Notes under the pieces: generated by a model
Told to the model about the DNA's origin: nothing
What the model saw: the letters and a program-made list of their open reading frames with translations, nothing else
Databases searched by the model: none
Translations under genes and position numbers: made by a program
Assembly: GCA_039720395.1 (NCBI GenBank)
Contig: JBBPBK010000118.1
Coordinates: forward strand, 186,001 to 250,000
Direction of reading: 5' to 3'
DNA: 64,000 nucleotides
Source of the DNA: Liquidambar formosana
Lineage: Eukaryota; Streptophyta; Magnoliopsida; Saxifragales; Altingiaceae
In this document: positions 44,177 through 56,104 of the stretch, piece after piece
Layout of the letters: each line of letters opens with the position of its first letter
Position numbering within the stretch: position 1 is the first letter of the stretch

Positions 44177-45424
44177 GGGCGCGTTTGGTTCGCGGATTGG
44201 AAATGTGAGTCAAGGGAATGTGCCATTACTTAGGAATGGGAATGTGAGATATTGAAACCCATTCCGACGTTTGGTTGGGGTTATGGAAAGCAATATTCCC
44301 TCTACCATTCTCACTCTCATGTTTGGAAAAATCAGGAAAGTGATGCCCAAGATAGATAAAATTCCCACAATGCCCTCACAAATACCCATACTCAAATAAA
44401 TGACAACATTGAAGAAGATTAAAAAAAAAAAACAGGATCGACCAACACTGCAAACAGAGTCCATGTTCTTCCTTGCAAACCCAACTTCATTATTGAAGAC
44501 CATCAGCATTGCAGGTGCACGGGACCTATTATGCCTTTCCTTGTAAGCACAAATTCCAACGTTGGCTCTACACCTTCTTCATATTCATTGTCCTTTGCAT
44601 TCCGTTAAAAAAAAAAATTGCAAAACCCCCATTAACATGCTTCCAACAATCAATACCCTTTATTTATGTATCCCATATATAATACCTGAATGAGTTCCAT
44701 GAGAAAGTGGATGTCTTTGGTGTAAAGCTCGAATCTAGGTTTTGATTGTGGAAGAATCGTGTTCTGCCATGGTCGCCGGCGGTGGGAACTTGGCTGATGT
44801 TCTTGCCTCCTACTCGATGACGATGCTGCTCCTTCCCCAAATCACACCCACCAAAACCCAAAACCCCATAACCAAATCAAGATCCGAACATACTGAAGAA
44901 CGGCCTCCACATCTCGAAAAAATCGAGGTTTTGATCGTGGGTATCACGATGTCCAGCTCCGTCGCCTTCGCCTTCCTCTTCTTCTCCATCACAACCAGCC
45001 CCTTTCAACCATCCCTAACCATTCCAACCCTTCCCAACAAATGAAACAGTCGAAGGAAAAAAAAAAAAAAAAAAAAAGCCCTCAGATCCGTGTTCTGCCA
45101 TGATCACCAATTGCCTTGATAGTGAAGAAGGTTGCTGCGTTTGTAAGGAGTATGTGTTTTGGGAGATTGGGAGAAGGGACATGGAAGGAAGATGAAATTG
45201 TAGTTTGCAAGAATGTGGGGCACGCTTGGTATTAAATTCTTAGTAAAGGGGATTCCCGGCTGGGGGGAATCTAACCCACCAAAATTTGGGGAAATTTTTG
45301 GGGCCATTTGGTGGGAATGTGAGGAACCGGGAATGTGGGTTTCCTAGGGATATCGCTTGCCAAACAGCAGAATCCTCTCCAGATTCCACTTTTCCATTCC
45401 TGATGCCACGAACCAAACGCACCC
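44177..45424. mobile_element. PIF/Harbinger-like non-autonomous element
   Basis: 1248 bp with terminal inverted repeats GGGCGCGTTTGGTTCGCGG and, on minus at the right, GGGTGCGTTTGGTTCGTGG. The 3-bp TTG duplication is at 44174-44176 and 45425-45427. The subterminal GGAATG(T)GAG repeats are typical of this group. The GC-rich interior (44740-45050) has a 100-codon ORF on plus and overlapping ones on minus; no transposase or DDE motif, and function unknown, possibly captured sequence. Confidence 0.72.
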
Positions 45425-45644
45425 TTGGTGTTTTGGAGGGGGTTATTTTGTTGGTTTCCGGTGGTTTTTGTCCGTATATATTGGAGTGTTTTCTTCATCT
45501 CTTTAATAAATAATTTTTTTGCTGATAATTAAAAAAAAAAAAAAATGGCAGATGAGAATAATAAATATAGGGTTCGAATATTTGCATGATTTTGTACAAG
45601 CCAAAGTAAAGCCCGTGGCACAAAAGGGACTCACCGCATCAAAC

Positions 45645-45689
<45 letters not shown>

Positions 45690-45699
45690 GTGGATAATA

Positions 45700-45860
45700 T
45701 TTAGGTAAGCACGTATTAATATAATTTATATCAACATCCGCTTTGAGAATTGTACTTTATATATTAGTGAGATATGAGATACATTAGACTAATGTAAAAT
45801 ATATAACCCCCAATACATGGTGCTGATGTGACTTATATCAACACATACTGATAAGAACAT
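45700..45860. mobile_element. MITE of the GCACGTGCTGATATAAC family
   Basis: AAGCACGTATTAATATAATTTATATCA at the left, GACTTATATCAACACATACTGA at the right, the shared inverted body between them, and TA repeats on both sides. Confidence 0.65.
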
Positions 45861-45861
45861 A

Positions 45862-45901
<40 letters not shown>

Positions 45902-45915
45902 CATTTAAAAAAATA

Positions 45916-46174
45916 CCCCCTTTGTTCCTAAATAAGTGTCCTACTCTCCTTTCTAAAATGTTTCAAAATAATTGTCCCATTTCAAGTCATTGATTCTTTT
46001 TTATTCATTTTCTAAAATATCCTTAAAAAGATATTTTCTCTTTTTCTAATATTTTACACATTTGAGATCAAAATTGGAATCTTAAAATATATTTATTGAT
46101 ATGAAAGCATTTAATAAAATTTTCTTAAAAAACATGTTTTTTCAAAAGGAACACTTAATTTCAAACCGACAAAG
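45916..46174. mobile_element. Stowaway MITE, decayed
   Basis: The left end CCCCCTTTGTTCCTAAATAAGTGTCC and its imperfect inverse at the right, TA at 45914-45915 and 46175-46176. Interior homologous to 29833-30092. Confidence 0.8.
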
Positions 46175-46220
46175 TAAAAGATTATCAATTCATATTATAT
46201 ATCGATTGAATTGACAGGAC

Positions 46221-46567
46221 TGCCCTCACATGCCAAGCAACGGAACAGTGTGAAAAGATAAGACTAAAGAAGCTAGGATACATCGTGATTGGTTAGCTAG
46301 GAATTCAGCACATGCATGGTCCCCCCCCCCCCCCCCCAAACAGAAAACACCCCAAGAGATAATGAGATTGGCGGCAAGTTCACAATCAGACTGTCCTCAC
46401 ATGCCAGGCAACGGAACAGTGTTAAAAGATAAGACTAGAGAAGTTAGGATACATCGTGATTGGTTAGCTAGGAATTCAGCACATGCATAGCCCCCCCCCC
46501 CCCCCCCCCCCCCCACAGAAAACACCCCAAGAGATAATGAAATTGGCGGCATGTTCACAATCAGACT
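46221..46567. repeat. Tandem duplication of about 171 bp with long C homopolymers
   Basis: 46221-46391 and 46392-46567 are near-identical (CTCACATGCCA.GCAACGGAACAGTGT ... AGATAATGA.ATTGGCGGCA). Each contains a C run, 17 C at 46321-46337 and 24 C at 46491-46514. The left arm (7240-7420, inverted) has one copy and no such G run. Confidence 0.92.
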
Positions 46568-47193
46568 GTAAGTACCAATTTGGACATACACATGTGCTTT
46601 ATTACTATCCCTTATTCCCTTCCTCTGAAGTCTAGACCACGTACTACCACTTTTTGTATTCTTGCTTCCTTTCATTACAGGCTGTTTTAGCATCAATAGC
46701 CACACAAAATATCACTCGCGTATTAGTTTCGCCGTGATAGAGGGAATTACACTTACGTACACCATTGATGGCGTGATGGGTTCCTCGACATTTTGACACC
46801 CATATTTTTGGGTAATGGTAGGTAATCTTATACTTTTGTCTTACATTTTGTTTTATAGCGTATTTGGACGGGTAAGATTGTAAGACCCACTGATATAATT
46901 ACAGTCCTTACTCTCCCAAATATACTGGTAAAGCAAAGTGTAAGACAAAAGTGTGAAGCAAAGTAGCATTATCCCATATTTTTTAATAAAGTAAAGTGCA
47001 CCATCAGATCCTGATTCAGATGAAACTAGCTACCTTAAGGAATCAAGTAGTCACGTGACGCTTTTGTTATATGCTTTGACATCATGGTATTTTAAACATG
47101 AATTTTTTTTTTCTTTTTATCTTTTAAAATTAAATATACATAACTGGTACTCTAGTAGGGTTCTAAACTTTTTCGACACCCATATTTTTTAGA

Positions 47194-47855
47194 GTAATGC
47201 TACATTGCCCTACACTTTGTCCTACACTTTGCCCGACTTAATATACTAGATATAGCACACATACGTTGCACGTGAATATTTTTAAATAATATTAGTTATA
47301 CAAAATAATAAATACATAAAGATTTTGTATTTTTTTCAAAATAGATAAAGTTTAAAATTCAAAAATAATTTTTTTTTTTTTAATAATCAAAATTGTCAAC
47401 GAAAGATTAAAAACTCTTTAGATATACATTCAGAATTTTTTTTTCTTTATAAAACGAAATATTTAAAGAGTTTATATTCATATATATTATCATGCAACTT
47501 GATAATTGCTCTAGGAAAAAGAATTTGAGTAAGAATCTAACTTTAATTTGTTAAGAGTTTGAGTTAAAATCTAACTTTCATTTGTTATCAAATGATAAAA
47601 ATGTTTACTATGTATTTCAATTAAAGAAAGGGTACGTAGATATGTATTTTTTTAAAAAAATAAAGATATATTAGTCGTTCAAAAATTTTTCTGAGATTCG
47701 GCCTTTTATAGGTAGTATAATATAATATAATATAATTTAATTTAATTTATGAGGGTTTAATTTTTAGGGTTTAACTATATCAATGGGTCCCACAATTTTA
47801 CCTTTCTAAATACACAAAGTAGGGCAAATTGTGGGGCAAAGTAGCATTACCCTTT
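47194..47855. mobile_element. MITE with GGTAATGCTAC-type ends, split by a Helitron
   Basis: Left AGTAATGCTACATTGCCCTACA and right TGTGGGGCAAAGTAGCATTACC are inverted repeats. A related piece is at about 46805-46975. The minus-strand Helitron 47246-47722 lies inside. Confidence 0.6.
47246..47722 (-). mobile_element. Short non-autonomous Helitron
   Basis: CTAG (47246-47249) followed by CACACATACGTTGCACGTGAA, the inverted 3' hairpin end. On minus the 5' side is near TTATACTACCTATAAAAGGCC at about 47700-47722; the 5' TC is decayed. Confidence 0.55.
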
Positions 47856-48021
47856 TTTTTTTTTTAGTTTTTTTTTTGTGGCAAAGTGCACCACTAGCCC
47901 ACCACTAGGCCCCAATTCCGTTTCATGTTAATTTTCTTTATCCTCTCTCTCTTTCAGCTATGAGCTCACTCAATTGCCTCTATATAAGCAACTCTTTCAC
48001 TCTCTTTTTTTGGGTTAAGTA

Positions 48022-48055
<34 letters not shown>

Positions 48056-48167
48056 TGTAGGTACCATAAAATTACTATCCCTTCCTGTAAAGCACGTACT
48101 GCCATTTTATGTATTCTTGCTCCCTTTCAGTACAGGCTGTACAGCATCACCAGCCACGCAAAATAGG

Positions 48168-48832
48168 CCAATTCTATATTATTTTAGCAAAAAAATTGGT
48201 TATTGGTTGGTCAATTCAAATGTTAAGTGAGTCCCTTAAAATGGTAAATTGGCCACTTCAAATGGTAAGTGGTCATTAAATGATAAGTGAGTCACTTTAA
48301 ATAGTAAATGGATCATTTTAAATCACTTCAAATGATAAGCGAATATTGTACCCTAAAAACTTTATAGGTACCATAAAATTACCTCGCAAAATATCACTTA
48401 CTCTTATATTATTAGTTTGCCCTATTATTTTACTCATTTTTTTCGAATTTCCCCCTTTTTTCTTTCTCAATTTTTTTATTTATTTTTTATTTCTAAAGTG
48501 GCTTCTCTTTCTCTTTTTCAAATAGTTAATGATGTTTCTAATATTACAAATATGTTCTAACCCGTTTCTTCTTTAATGATTCGTTTATTATCTTTCTTGG
48601 TTATTGATTTTAATAAATAAATAAATAAGATTAATTGATAAATTTACTTTTTTGAAACATTATACATAAGGTGTTCGTTAAAGTATTTCTTAAAGTAGGA
48701 TCGAGTATTCTTAATTTTTTATAATTGATTTTGAATATAAATTTTGTGTTATTTTCTTATAATTATTTTTAAATTGAATATATTTTTTTTCATTTACATT
48801 TTATCTTGTGCACTGAATGGGTTCACCGCTAG
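48168..48832 (+). mobile_element. Probable Helitron, paralogue of 5669-6135
   Basis: Begins TCTATATTATTTTAGC and ends GTGCACTGAATGGGTTCACCGCTAG, followed by T. Being in both arms at the same place, it predates the inverted duplication. Confidence 0.4.
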
Positions 48833-49697
48833 TATTAGTATAAAATAAGTATAAGTTATAATTGATACCATACAACTTACGAGTTAATAGTTATAAATTA
48901 TATATATAATGACCATACTTTACTCTCTCTGTGCCACAAAAGAAGGCCTACTTGAAAGAACACGTTGAGTAAAAAGGGCTGCCGGCCGCCTGAGTCCTTC
49001 ATCTGGCTAACACACAAAAAAGCACGGGTATAGTGAAATAAAGTTTCTTTTCCCATTAAAAGTTACAATCAGTGCTCATTTAGTTATTTCTCACTGGGAT
49101 GGAGAACCCAAACCCATTCCCAACCCCACTTGGGTCGGGTTGGCTTCATATGGGCATTTTTCGAGTTCTCGCCGGGCCTTGGGTAAAACCTTTTCAATTT
49201 TTATTTGAGGGCCCCTATTCGCACTTGAAGATTTGCTATAATTTGCAACCACAACTCTTGTGGTTTATGAAGGTTTTACGAAAAATATAAAAAGTTTAAT
49301 GAAAATTGGTCACGTGGTTTATTAGAAAATATCATTTTTAACAACTTTGTAACAAAAAGTTTTTCCAAAAATTGTCTTTTAAGTAGACTTTTTGGATTTT
49401 TATAGAAAGAAGATTGTAAATGGCAAAAAAGTGAACTAAAACTGCAATTTTTTAAAAAAATTTAATTTATAAAATTGTTCAAAATAATGTTTTCTAGATG
49501 ATAACCCGTCAGTTTTCATGAAAACCTTTTATAGTTTTCATAAACCTTAAAAAAACAAAGGGGATAAAGGGATGCAAAACAAGTCATGAGTGCCAACAAA
49601 CCCAAAAACACTATCACCATTGTTTAACAGGAAATGCCAATTTTTCAGTTTTTATTTTATTTTATTTTAATAAATTTTTATAAAATGTAGTACTACG

Positions 49698-51161
49698 TGT
49701 AGACACCCCATTTTGTACCCGCTGTCATCTTAAGCCCCAGGACCCCGATAATGAGTTTAGTGTGATTATTTACGGATTATCCTTGAAGAATTAGTGCGAA
49801 TCACAGCATAAGATTTTTTGTTAAAATAAAATGAAAATTATTTTATTAAATTAGTCATTTTTATCGTGCCACTAACATGTGTTCATATGCGATAGGTGGT
49901 GTGTATACACATACGATACATGCGTATGCATGTTAGCTGTCACCCTCCTAATTTTTAGAAAAGACAATTTCCCTTTCCTATTTAGATTATAAGATTTTTA
50001 TCATTATAAAATATCTTTTGATTATTTTCCAAGAAACCTAGTCTATAAAGGAAAGGGAAAACCTTAGTTTTCAGATATATATACTCTTTTAATTCCTTAG
50101 AAAGAAGGAGGAGAATAGGGTTCGGAGAGAGTGAAATTTGTCATAATTCAACAGCAGTTTTTCTGAAAATCAGCAAGCGTATTTTAATCATAACTTTTGA
50201 CTTTGAACTCAAAATTGGATGAAATTGATGTCTTTAGAAAGATAATTCAATTCTCTACAACTTTCTATTTCACGAGTTTTGTCCAATTCCAACATTTTCA
50301 TACCCAAAAACGATATTGAAGTTTCTGCTGTTTGCAAAGTAACAAAAATCACTTTTCTTTTCTCTTATTCTATTTCGTTTTCTATTTCTTTTCAAAGTTG
50401 AATAAGTTTTGATCTCTTTGCTATGATAACACTTTGACGAAGAGTAGGATTTGTGTTTGCTTAATTCAATTCAGAGACTTGAGAGGTTACGAACAATTAC
50501 AAAGTCGGTAAATTTAGTTTTATTTAGCTTTTTTTATTCTAGTTTTTCCCTTTTATTATTTTTCTTTTATTTTATTTTTGTCTAAAGCATAATTAACATG
50601 ATTTAGGTTTAGTTTTTATATTTGTATTTATATTTGTATATTTTGTTTATTAAAAATGCATGATATAATTCAATAGTGGAGTTTTGCGATTTTGTGTGAA
50701 ATGCCTATCAAGTGCATACGCACCTATTAGTGATGCGTACGCACTTTACCTCGGCATACAGATTGTTAGCTTATTCATATCTTTTGTTTCTGATTAGTTG
50801 ATACCTCTTATTTTTCTGTATATTCAGATCTTTCCCTTTTGATATATTCTTAATTCTCTTTTCTTTATTTATTCATTATTTTGGTCATTGTATGTGCTAT
50901 TATTATTGTATGATTTAGTGTAGAATTTAATTGAATAATTAATTAATTAAAGCCAATAGTTACGTATGGGGGCTAGTTTCGACTAGGCATTACTGGAAGC
51001 CTTACACCTTCCCAGTGATGTACTCTAACTCCAAACCCTCTCTGATTCTACTAGGGTTCAAGTTAATTTCTAAATCAAATTGGGTGGCAACTCCTTCCGC
51101 GCTAGCCCTCTTGGTTAGTGGCATACTCCTAAGCCACGTGGTTTAAAACATAGTGCTCACA
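49698..51161 (+). mobile_element. Solo LTR, 1464 bp
   Basis: Starts TGTAGACACCCCATTTTGT, ends GTGCTCACA. The flanks CTACG (49693-49697) and CTGCG (51162-51166) are a 5-bp duplication with one change. The left arm (about 3955-3975, inverted) is uninterrupted here. No internal domain. TGTAGACACC starts are common in Ty3/gypsy LTRs. Strand is arbitrary. Confidence 0.85.
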
Positions 51162-52248
51162 CTGCGGTTAACTCTTGAGTGGTAGTACATTCATTTGATT
51201 CATCTATAGGCAAAGTGACTCATTTTTCTTGTTAATTATAATTTTGTCTAAATTGAAGTTAGTAAATAAAACCAATAATGTTAATTTTTGTTTATTTATT
51301 TATGAATAATGTTAACATTTGCCTTTAACAAATCCTAAAAGTAACAACAGTCTTTTAGAACCAAGGACAAAACACTATTTTTTGGCCAGCAAACGGCAAA
51401 CATAGACACAATTTTTTGTATTTTTTATTGGGTTTTCTTAACGTGTGCCCTAAGGGCACATGTTAAGCTGCAATTAATAACCTAATCATTGCATTGGAAA
51501 TGATGAAAATGCATTGGAAATGGTGAAAATTGTTTAGAAAAATGTAAAAATGCTTGAAAAATATGTGAAAACACACATTTTTCCATGTAATGATTGGATT
51601 ATTAATTGTATTTTAACATGTGTCTTAGGGCACACATTAAGAAAACCCTTTTTTATTTTTGGTTTGATTAGCAATTGTTTGTATTTTTTCAAGATCTTGA
51701 AAATAATAAAAAATACCGAGTAGAGTGCAAATAACTCATTCCCAATTAATCGCCCTTTAGAAATAAACAAGTGAATTCAGCACATAGAGCTCGCAGAGAT
51801 AAATAGTCTCTTGAAACAAGTTTTTTTCATAGATGAGGCACGTACCAACAAATCAAAACACCGATGATTAGACTGTTGCGGCTTTGATTAGCATTTCTCG
51901 TACATATTAACATGGCTTTTATATAATTGATTGGAACATGTACCAAGTACCAAGTACCATTAATAGTCACATTGTTCCGCAGTTCCACCAGACATGTGAG
52001 GGCAGTTCAGTCAATTCAATTAAAATATATTATGAATCAGATATCCAAATTAGACCAATCCACTCTTAACAAGTTTCTAACTTACCACCACTGAATTATT
52101 CCCCCCCTTTGTTTTTTCTTTTTTAATTTACTAAATAGTATATATGAAAAGAGACCACCTCTATAACACACTCGCATGCATAGAAGTGAGTGAGGAGAGT
52201 TGCTCATATAGAGGTAATTGAGAGAGAAATTAGAAAGGAGAAGAAAAC

Positions 52249-54996
52249 ATGAAAGGGAATGTGAAGAGTAGTTTTTGTGTAGCTCTCCTTGTGATCATAC
52301 TCCTCATGGAACACTGCAGAGCTAATACTTCAATGACGAACAAAGACACCTGGGGCCATTTCTATTTGTACAGTCATGGGCAAACATATTTCAAAAAGTA
52401 CAGTAAATTGAAACTTATTTCCAAATCTATAGTAAATCGTGTTGGGCCAACACGGTTCTGCAAAATTGTGTTGGGCCAACATGATTTTCTCCTTTTTATA
52501 CGCCCAAATCGGCCCGTATAGGAGGTGTATTTGAAGCCCAAACTCGTGGTGGCCCAACACGATTTTGGTGTAAATCGTGGTGGCCCAACACGATTTTCAG
52601 CCCAATTTTATACCCCCCACTCGTACAAGGATTGTAGGTGAAGGCCCAAAATCGTGTTGGGCCAACACGATTTTGGCCCATTTTACATATCTAGCAGCCC
52701 CATCAACCCGGAACTGCGTAAGACAAAAATCGTGGTGGGCCAGCACGATTTTGGGGTAAATTGTGGTGGCCCAACACGATTTTGGGCTAAACCATAATTG
52801 TTTTTCTTTTAATTTATTATTAGTATTATTTTGTTTTTTAAGGAGATTTGACTTATATTTCTCTCTTTGTGTTGGCCCAACACGATTTTGGGTTGAACCA
52901 TAAATTTTTTTTTTTTTTAAATTTTATTATTATTAATTTTTTTATTTGACTTATATTTTTAAATTTTTAAAAATTTGAAAAAAAAAAAAAAAAAAACTAA
53001 CTAACTAACTATTGAGAAAAAAAATATAATTTATTACTTCCACACATGGAATTAATGCAAGTTGATTACATTATTTTTCCCATCACCAAAAAATAAAATA
53101 AAAAAACGGCCATTTTGTGTTGGAAATGCAAATTCTCAAAAAACATTATTTAATTACAAGCAATTAAGAAAGCCAAGAATACACCTAAGTCATTTGAAAA
53201 TAAGTGAAGATATTAAAATTGTTTGAAGCATGCTTTTTTTTTTTCTTTTTAAATGCCAATTGAGGGAATCTATGTTGCATTAGGCTGATCAACGACCTTG
53301 AGTTGGCCATTTCCTAAACTATGGCAATCAACCAACTTTTAAAAAAAAAAACATTACCTTTCCATTGCCTTTCCATCTTCCACACTTAATTACAGGTATG
53401 CTATTCTCTTCTTAAAAATAAATAAGCATATAGTGATCACAACTGCAATAGACAATATGATTCCACCCCTATTGTCAAAGCTACTATTCGATCACATTTA
53501 GGGCTTATAAAAAAACTTAAAAATAAAAAATAAAAAATAACATGATCAAAATTAATATTTAATAAACAAGATTTTATTCAATAAGGGATTAATTCCACGT
53601 TCTTCTCTATGCTATTATTCCTGCATATTGACTCGATTCCATCCATTATTTCTTTATGCATTTGCTCACGTGGTGTATTATATCTACATGTGCTTTACCC
53701 TAGCAAATCAAATTTTCGATCATTTCCATCAAGTTACTCGATGCCATCCATTATTTCTTTATGCATTTGCACACGTGGTGTATCATATTCACATGTGCTT
53801 TACCCTAGCACACGTGGTGTATCATATCCACATGTCGTTGATCAGCCTAATGCAACATAGATTCCCTCAATTAACATTTAAAAAGAAAAAAAAAAAAAAA
53901 AAAACCATGCTTCAAACAATTTTAATATCTTCACTTATTTTCAAATGACTTAGGTGTATTCTTGGCTTTCTTAATTGCTTGTAATTAAATAATGTTTTTT
54001 GAGAATTTGCATTTCCAACACAAAAGGCCGTTTTTTTATTTTATTTTTTGGTGATGGGAAAAATAATGTAATCAACTTGCATTAATTCCATGTGTGGAAG
54101 TAATAAATTATATTTTTTTCTCAATAGTTAGTTAGTTATTTTTTTTTTTTTCAAATTTTTAAAAATTTAAAAATATAAGTCAAATAAAAAAATTAATAAT
54201 AATAAAATTTTTAAAAAAAATTTATGGTTCAACCCAAAAACGTGTTGGGCCAACACAAAGAGAGAAATATAAGTCAAATCTCCTTAAAAAACAAAATAAT
54301 ACTAATAATAAATTAAAAGAAAAACAATTATGGTTTAGCCCAAAATCGTGTTGGGCCACCACGATTTACCCCAAAATCGTGCTGGCCCACCACGATTTTT
54401 GGCTTACACAGTTTCGGGTTGCTGGATATGTAAAATGGGCCTAAATCGTGTTGGCCCAACACGATTTTGGGCCTTCACCTACGATCCGTGTACGAGTGGG
54501 GGTATAAAATTGGGCTGAAAATCGTGTTGGGCCACCACGATTTACACCAAAATCGTGTTGGGCCACCACGAGTTTGGGCTTCAAATACACCCCCCTATAC
54601 AGGCCGATTTGGGCGTATAAAAAGGAGAAAATCGTGTTACCCCAACACGATTTTGCAGAATTGTGTTCGCCCAATACGATTCACTATAGATTTGGAAATG
54701 AGTTTCAATTTACTGTACTTTTTGAAATATGTTTGCCAATGACCATACAAATGGAAATGGCCTGTGACACCCGCCTATGCAACGGCCCAATCCATGAATG
54801 CCACTTGGAATTGGAGGTGTTGTTGGATACCGAAATTAATGCAAGGTTACTTGCAGGAATTGGACACCCATTCACTGGCGGGACCAAAAATCCCAACAAA
54901 GCAGTCGGAAACTGTGGGCGCCCCGGGAAGCGGTATTGCACCCCAGTAAAGAATGACTCGAATGGTTGTCGCGGCGTTTATTGCCGCCATCATTAA
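52249..54996 (+). pseudogene. RALF-like copy D, split by a 2.4-kb hairpin element
   Basis: The first part, 52249-52350, encodes the signal peptide and early propeptide (MKGNVKSSFCVALLVIILL...TNKDT). The second part, 54766-54996, encodes CNGPIHEC, EVLLDTEINARLLA and a Cys-rich end with NCGRPGKRYC. It diverges in its last residues from copies B and C, lacking NPYDRSC and ending with an extra Cys and HH. The GACACC at the break is duplicated on both sides of the insertion, so the split is a simple transposon interruption. Read-through stops inside the element. Whether the element can be spliced out is unknown; no evidence for it. Confidence 0.88.
52351..54765. mobile_element. Long-arm foldback (hairpin) transposon, 2415 bp
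   Basis: The arms, about 52351-53285 and 53845-54765, are inverted copies with high identity, starting GGCCATTTC(C/T)ATTTGTA and ending GAATCTATGTTGCATTAGGC next to a 550-bp loop. GACACC flanks both sides (52345-52350 and 54766-54771). Each arm is studded with short palindromes of the form ATCGTGTTGG-CCAACACGAT, about ten per arm. The loop carries direct repeats of ATTATTTCTTTATGCATTTG...CACGTGGTGTAT. No transposase. Family not identified; possibly MULE-related foldback. Confidence 0.88.
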
Positions 54997-55139
54997 TCAT
55001 TATAAGGACTTGGATCCTCCAAAATCCCTACAAGGAAAAAAACCTGTAGAGGATCCGAGTAGCAGCGACTTTGTAGTATTTATAAAAAGTTTCGAAACTG
55101 CAGCTCCTGAAACACCCGCCTGCACGCTTTCTCATTTAG

Positions 55140-55600
55140 GAAATCTTACTACGTCGTTCTCTTGTGCGTTGGTATTTCCTTTTTCTGTTTTTTTTTTTTT
55201 TTTTTTCTATATTTACCTTTTTCTTTCTTTCTTTTTCTGCCCTCTCTATCCTTTGTCTCGTGTGATCAGTTCACATGTGTGTGCGTTAGTATTTCATGAA
55301 AATGCCATTTCTTTTGCAATTTTATATCTATGGCCATATGTGCACTGGCAATGTATGAGATTGGGGCTACATTTAACATTTGGCGCTGAAAATAGATTTG
55401 AGGAATTATGGGTCTAAATTTGGGCTAGGAAGTAGATTATCTTTACTCTTTAATTCTTTCCAAAATCGGGGTACTGACCACTGAGCACAAGCTAGGCTAA
55501 ATTTAAATTTATTTCAAACCCTTTTCTTTTTTTTAGGTTATATAAGTAATCTATTCTAATTAAAATAATATTCAAGGCACCATAATAGCAAGGCTAGGAG
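55140..55600. repeat. RALF-unit 3' flank, copy D
   Basis: Shares TCGTGTGATCAGTTCACATGTGTG, TTTCATGAAAATGCCATTTCTTTTGC and ATGGCCATATGTGCACTGGCAATGT with 43240-43500. It confirms that copy D belongs to the same duplicated unit. No conserved ORF beyond copy D itself. Confidence 0.7.
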
Positions 55601-55722
55601 ATCATTTATCTCCTCATTTATTAATTTATTTATTTTTATGAACAGGAAGTTTAATTAGGAATCTTTTTTAAGGCAGCTAGTATTTGCAAAGTAAAGTATT
55701 TTATTAGTCAAATTCTTAATAT

Positions 55723-55910
55723 TCGTTTTTCCAATATTTTGGGTATGTATCTTCGCTGCCGGGTGATCCAAGAACATGTCACTAACCATACTTTTAGGGA
55801 TCTTTTTGATAAGATAACTGGTCAATTACATGGATGGATAGCAAAACTCCTTCAAAGCTGGGTGGGTAAGTTGGCTCTTACCCATAAGTTTGAATTCAAT
55901 GCCGAGGTGG
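55723..55910 (+). pseudogene. LINE reverse-transcriptase fragment (post-RT segment)
   Basis: Encodes ILGMYLRCRVIQEHVTNHT...FDKITGQLHGW.AKLL...GKLALT, matching the ...YLGVPL...ITGRLSGWKAKLLSFAGRLTL block that follows the RT domain in plant LINEs. Truncated on both sides; a foldback MITE follows at 55913. Confidence 0.7.
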
Positions 55911-55912
55911 AG

Positions 55913-56104
55913 AAACTTGGCACTGTGCTGAGGTCTCTACCACTGTTGGATGATGGGTTGGATGGTCCAGATCAAAAGTTGAAAAAGTTGTCCATTAAAG
56001 TCATTTTGGTCATTTTAGTAGCAAGTTTTTCAACTTTTGATTGAGCCGCGTGTCCAACCCATCATCCAACGGTCGTGTGGGAACCTCAACACGGTGCCAA
56101 GTTT
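55913..56104. mobile_element. Foldback MITE (192 bp)
   Basis: AAACTTGGCACTGTGCTGAGG ... and the inverse CCTCAACACGGTGCCAAGTTT, with complementarity continuing through TTGGATGATGGGTTGGA / TCCAACCCATCATCCAA. The C-terminal part of the 55739-56044 ORF is merely this element. Confidence 0.8.

Larger units (their letters stand above)
46200..51900. repeat. Right arm of the large inverted segmental duplication (partner 3033-7560)
   Basis: Reverse-complement match to 3033-7560 as described there. Private changes on this side: a 171-bp tandem duplication with C runs (46221-46567), an extra copy of the segment 6130-6255 (46590-46720 and 48060-48170), nested MITE/Helitron DNA (47194-47855) and a solo LTR (49698-51161). 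Degenerate about 20-bp repeats (ATGGTAAGTGGGTCA-like) occupy 48215-48345. No gene recognised. Confidence 0.8.

Noticed and set aside
52496..54742. Several ORFs with repeated VGPTRF / VLGHHD motifs
   Set aside because: Translations of the short palindromic repeats in the foldback arms, in both strands and frames.
55739..56044. 101-codon ORF as a host gene
   Set aside because: First half is a LINE fragment, second half is a foldback MITE.
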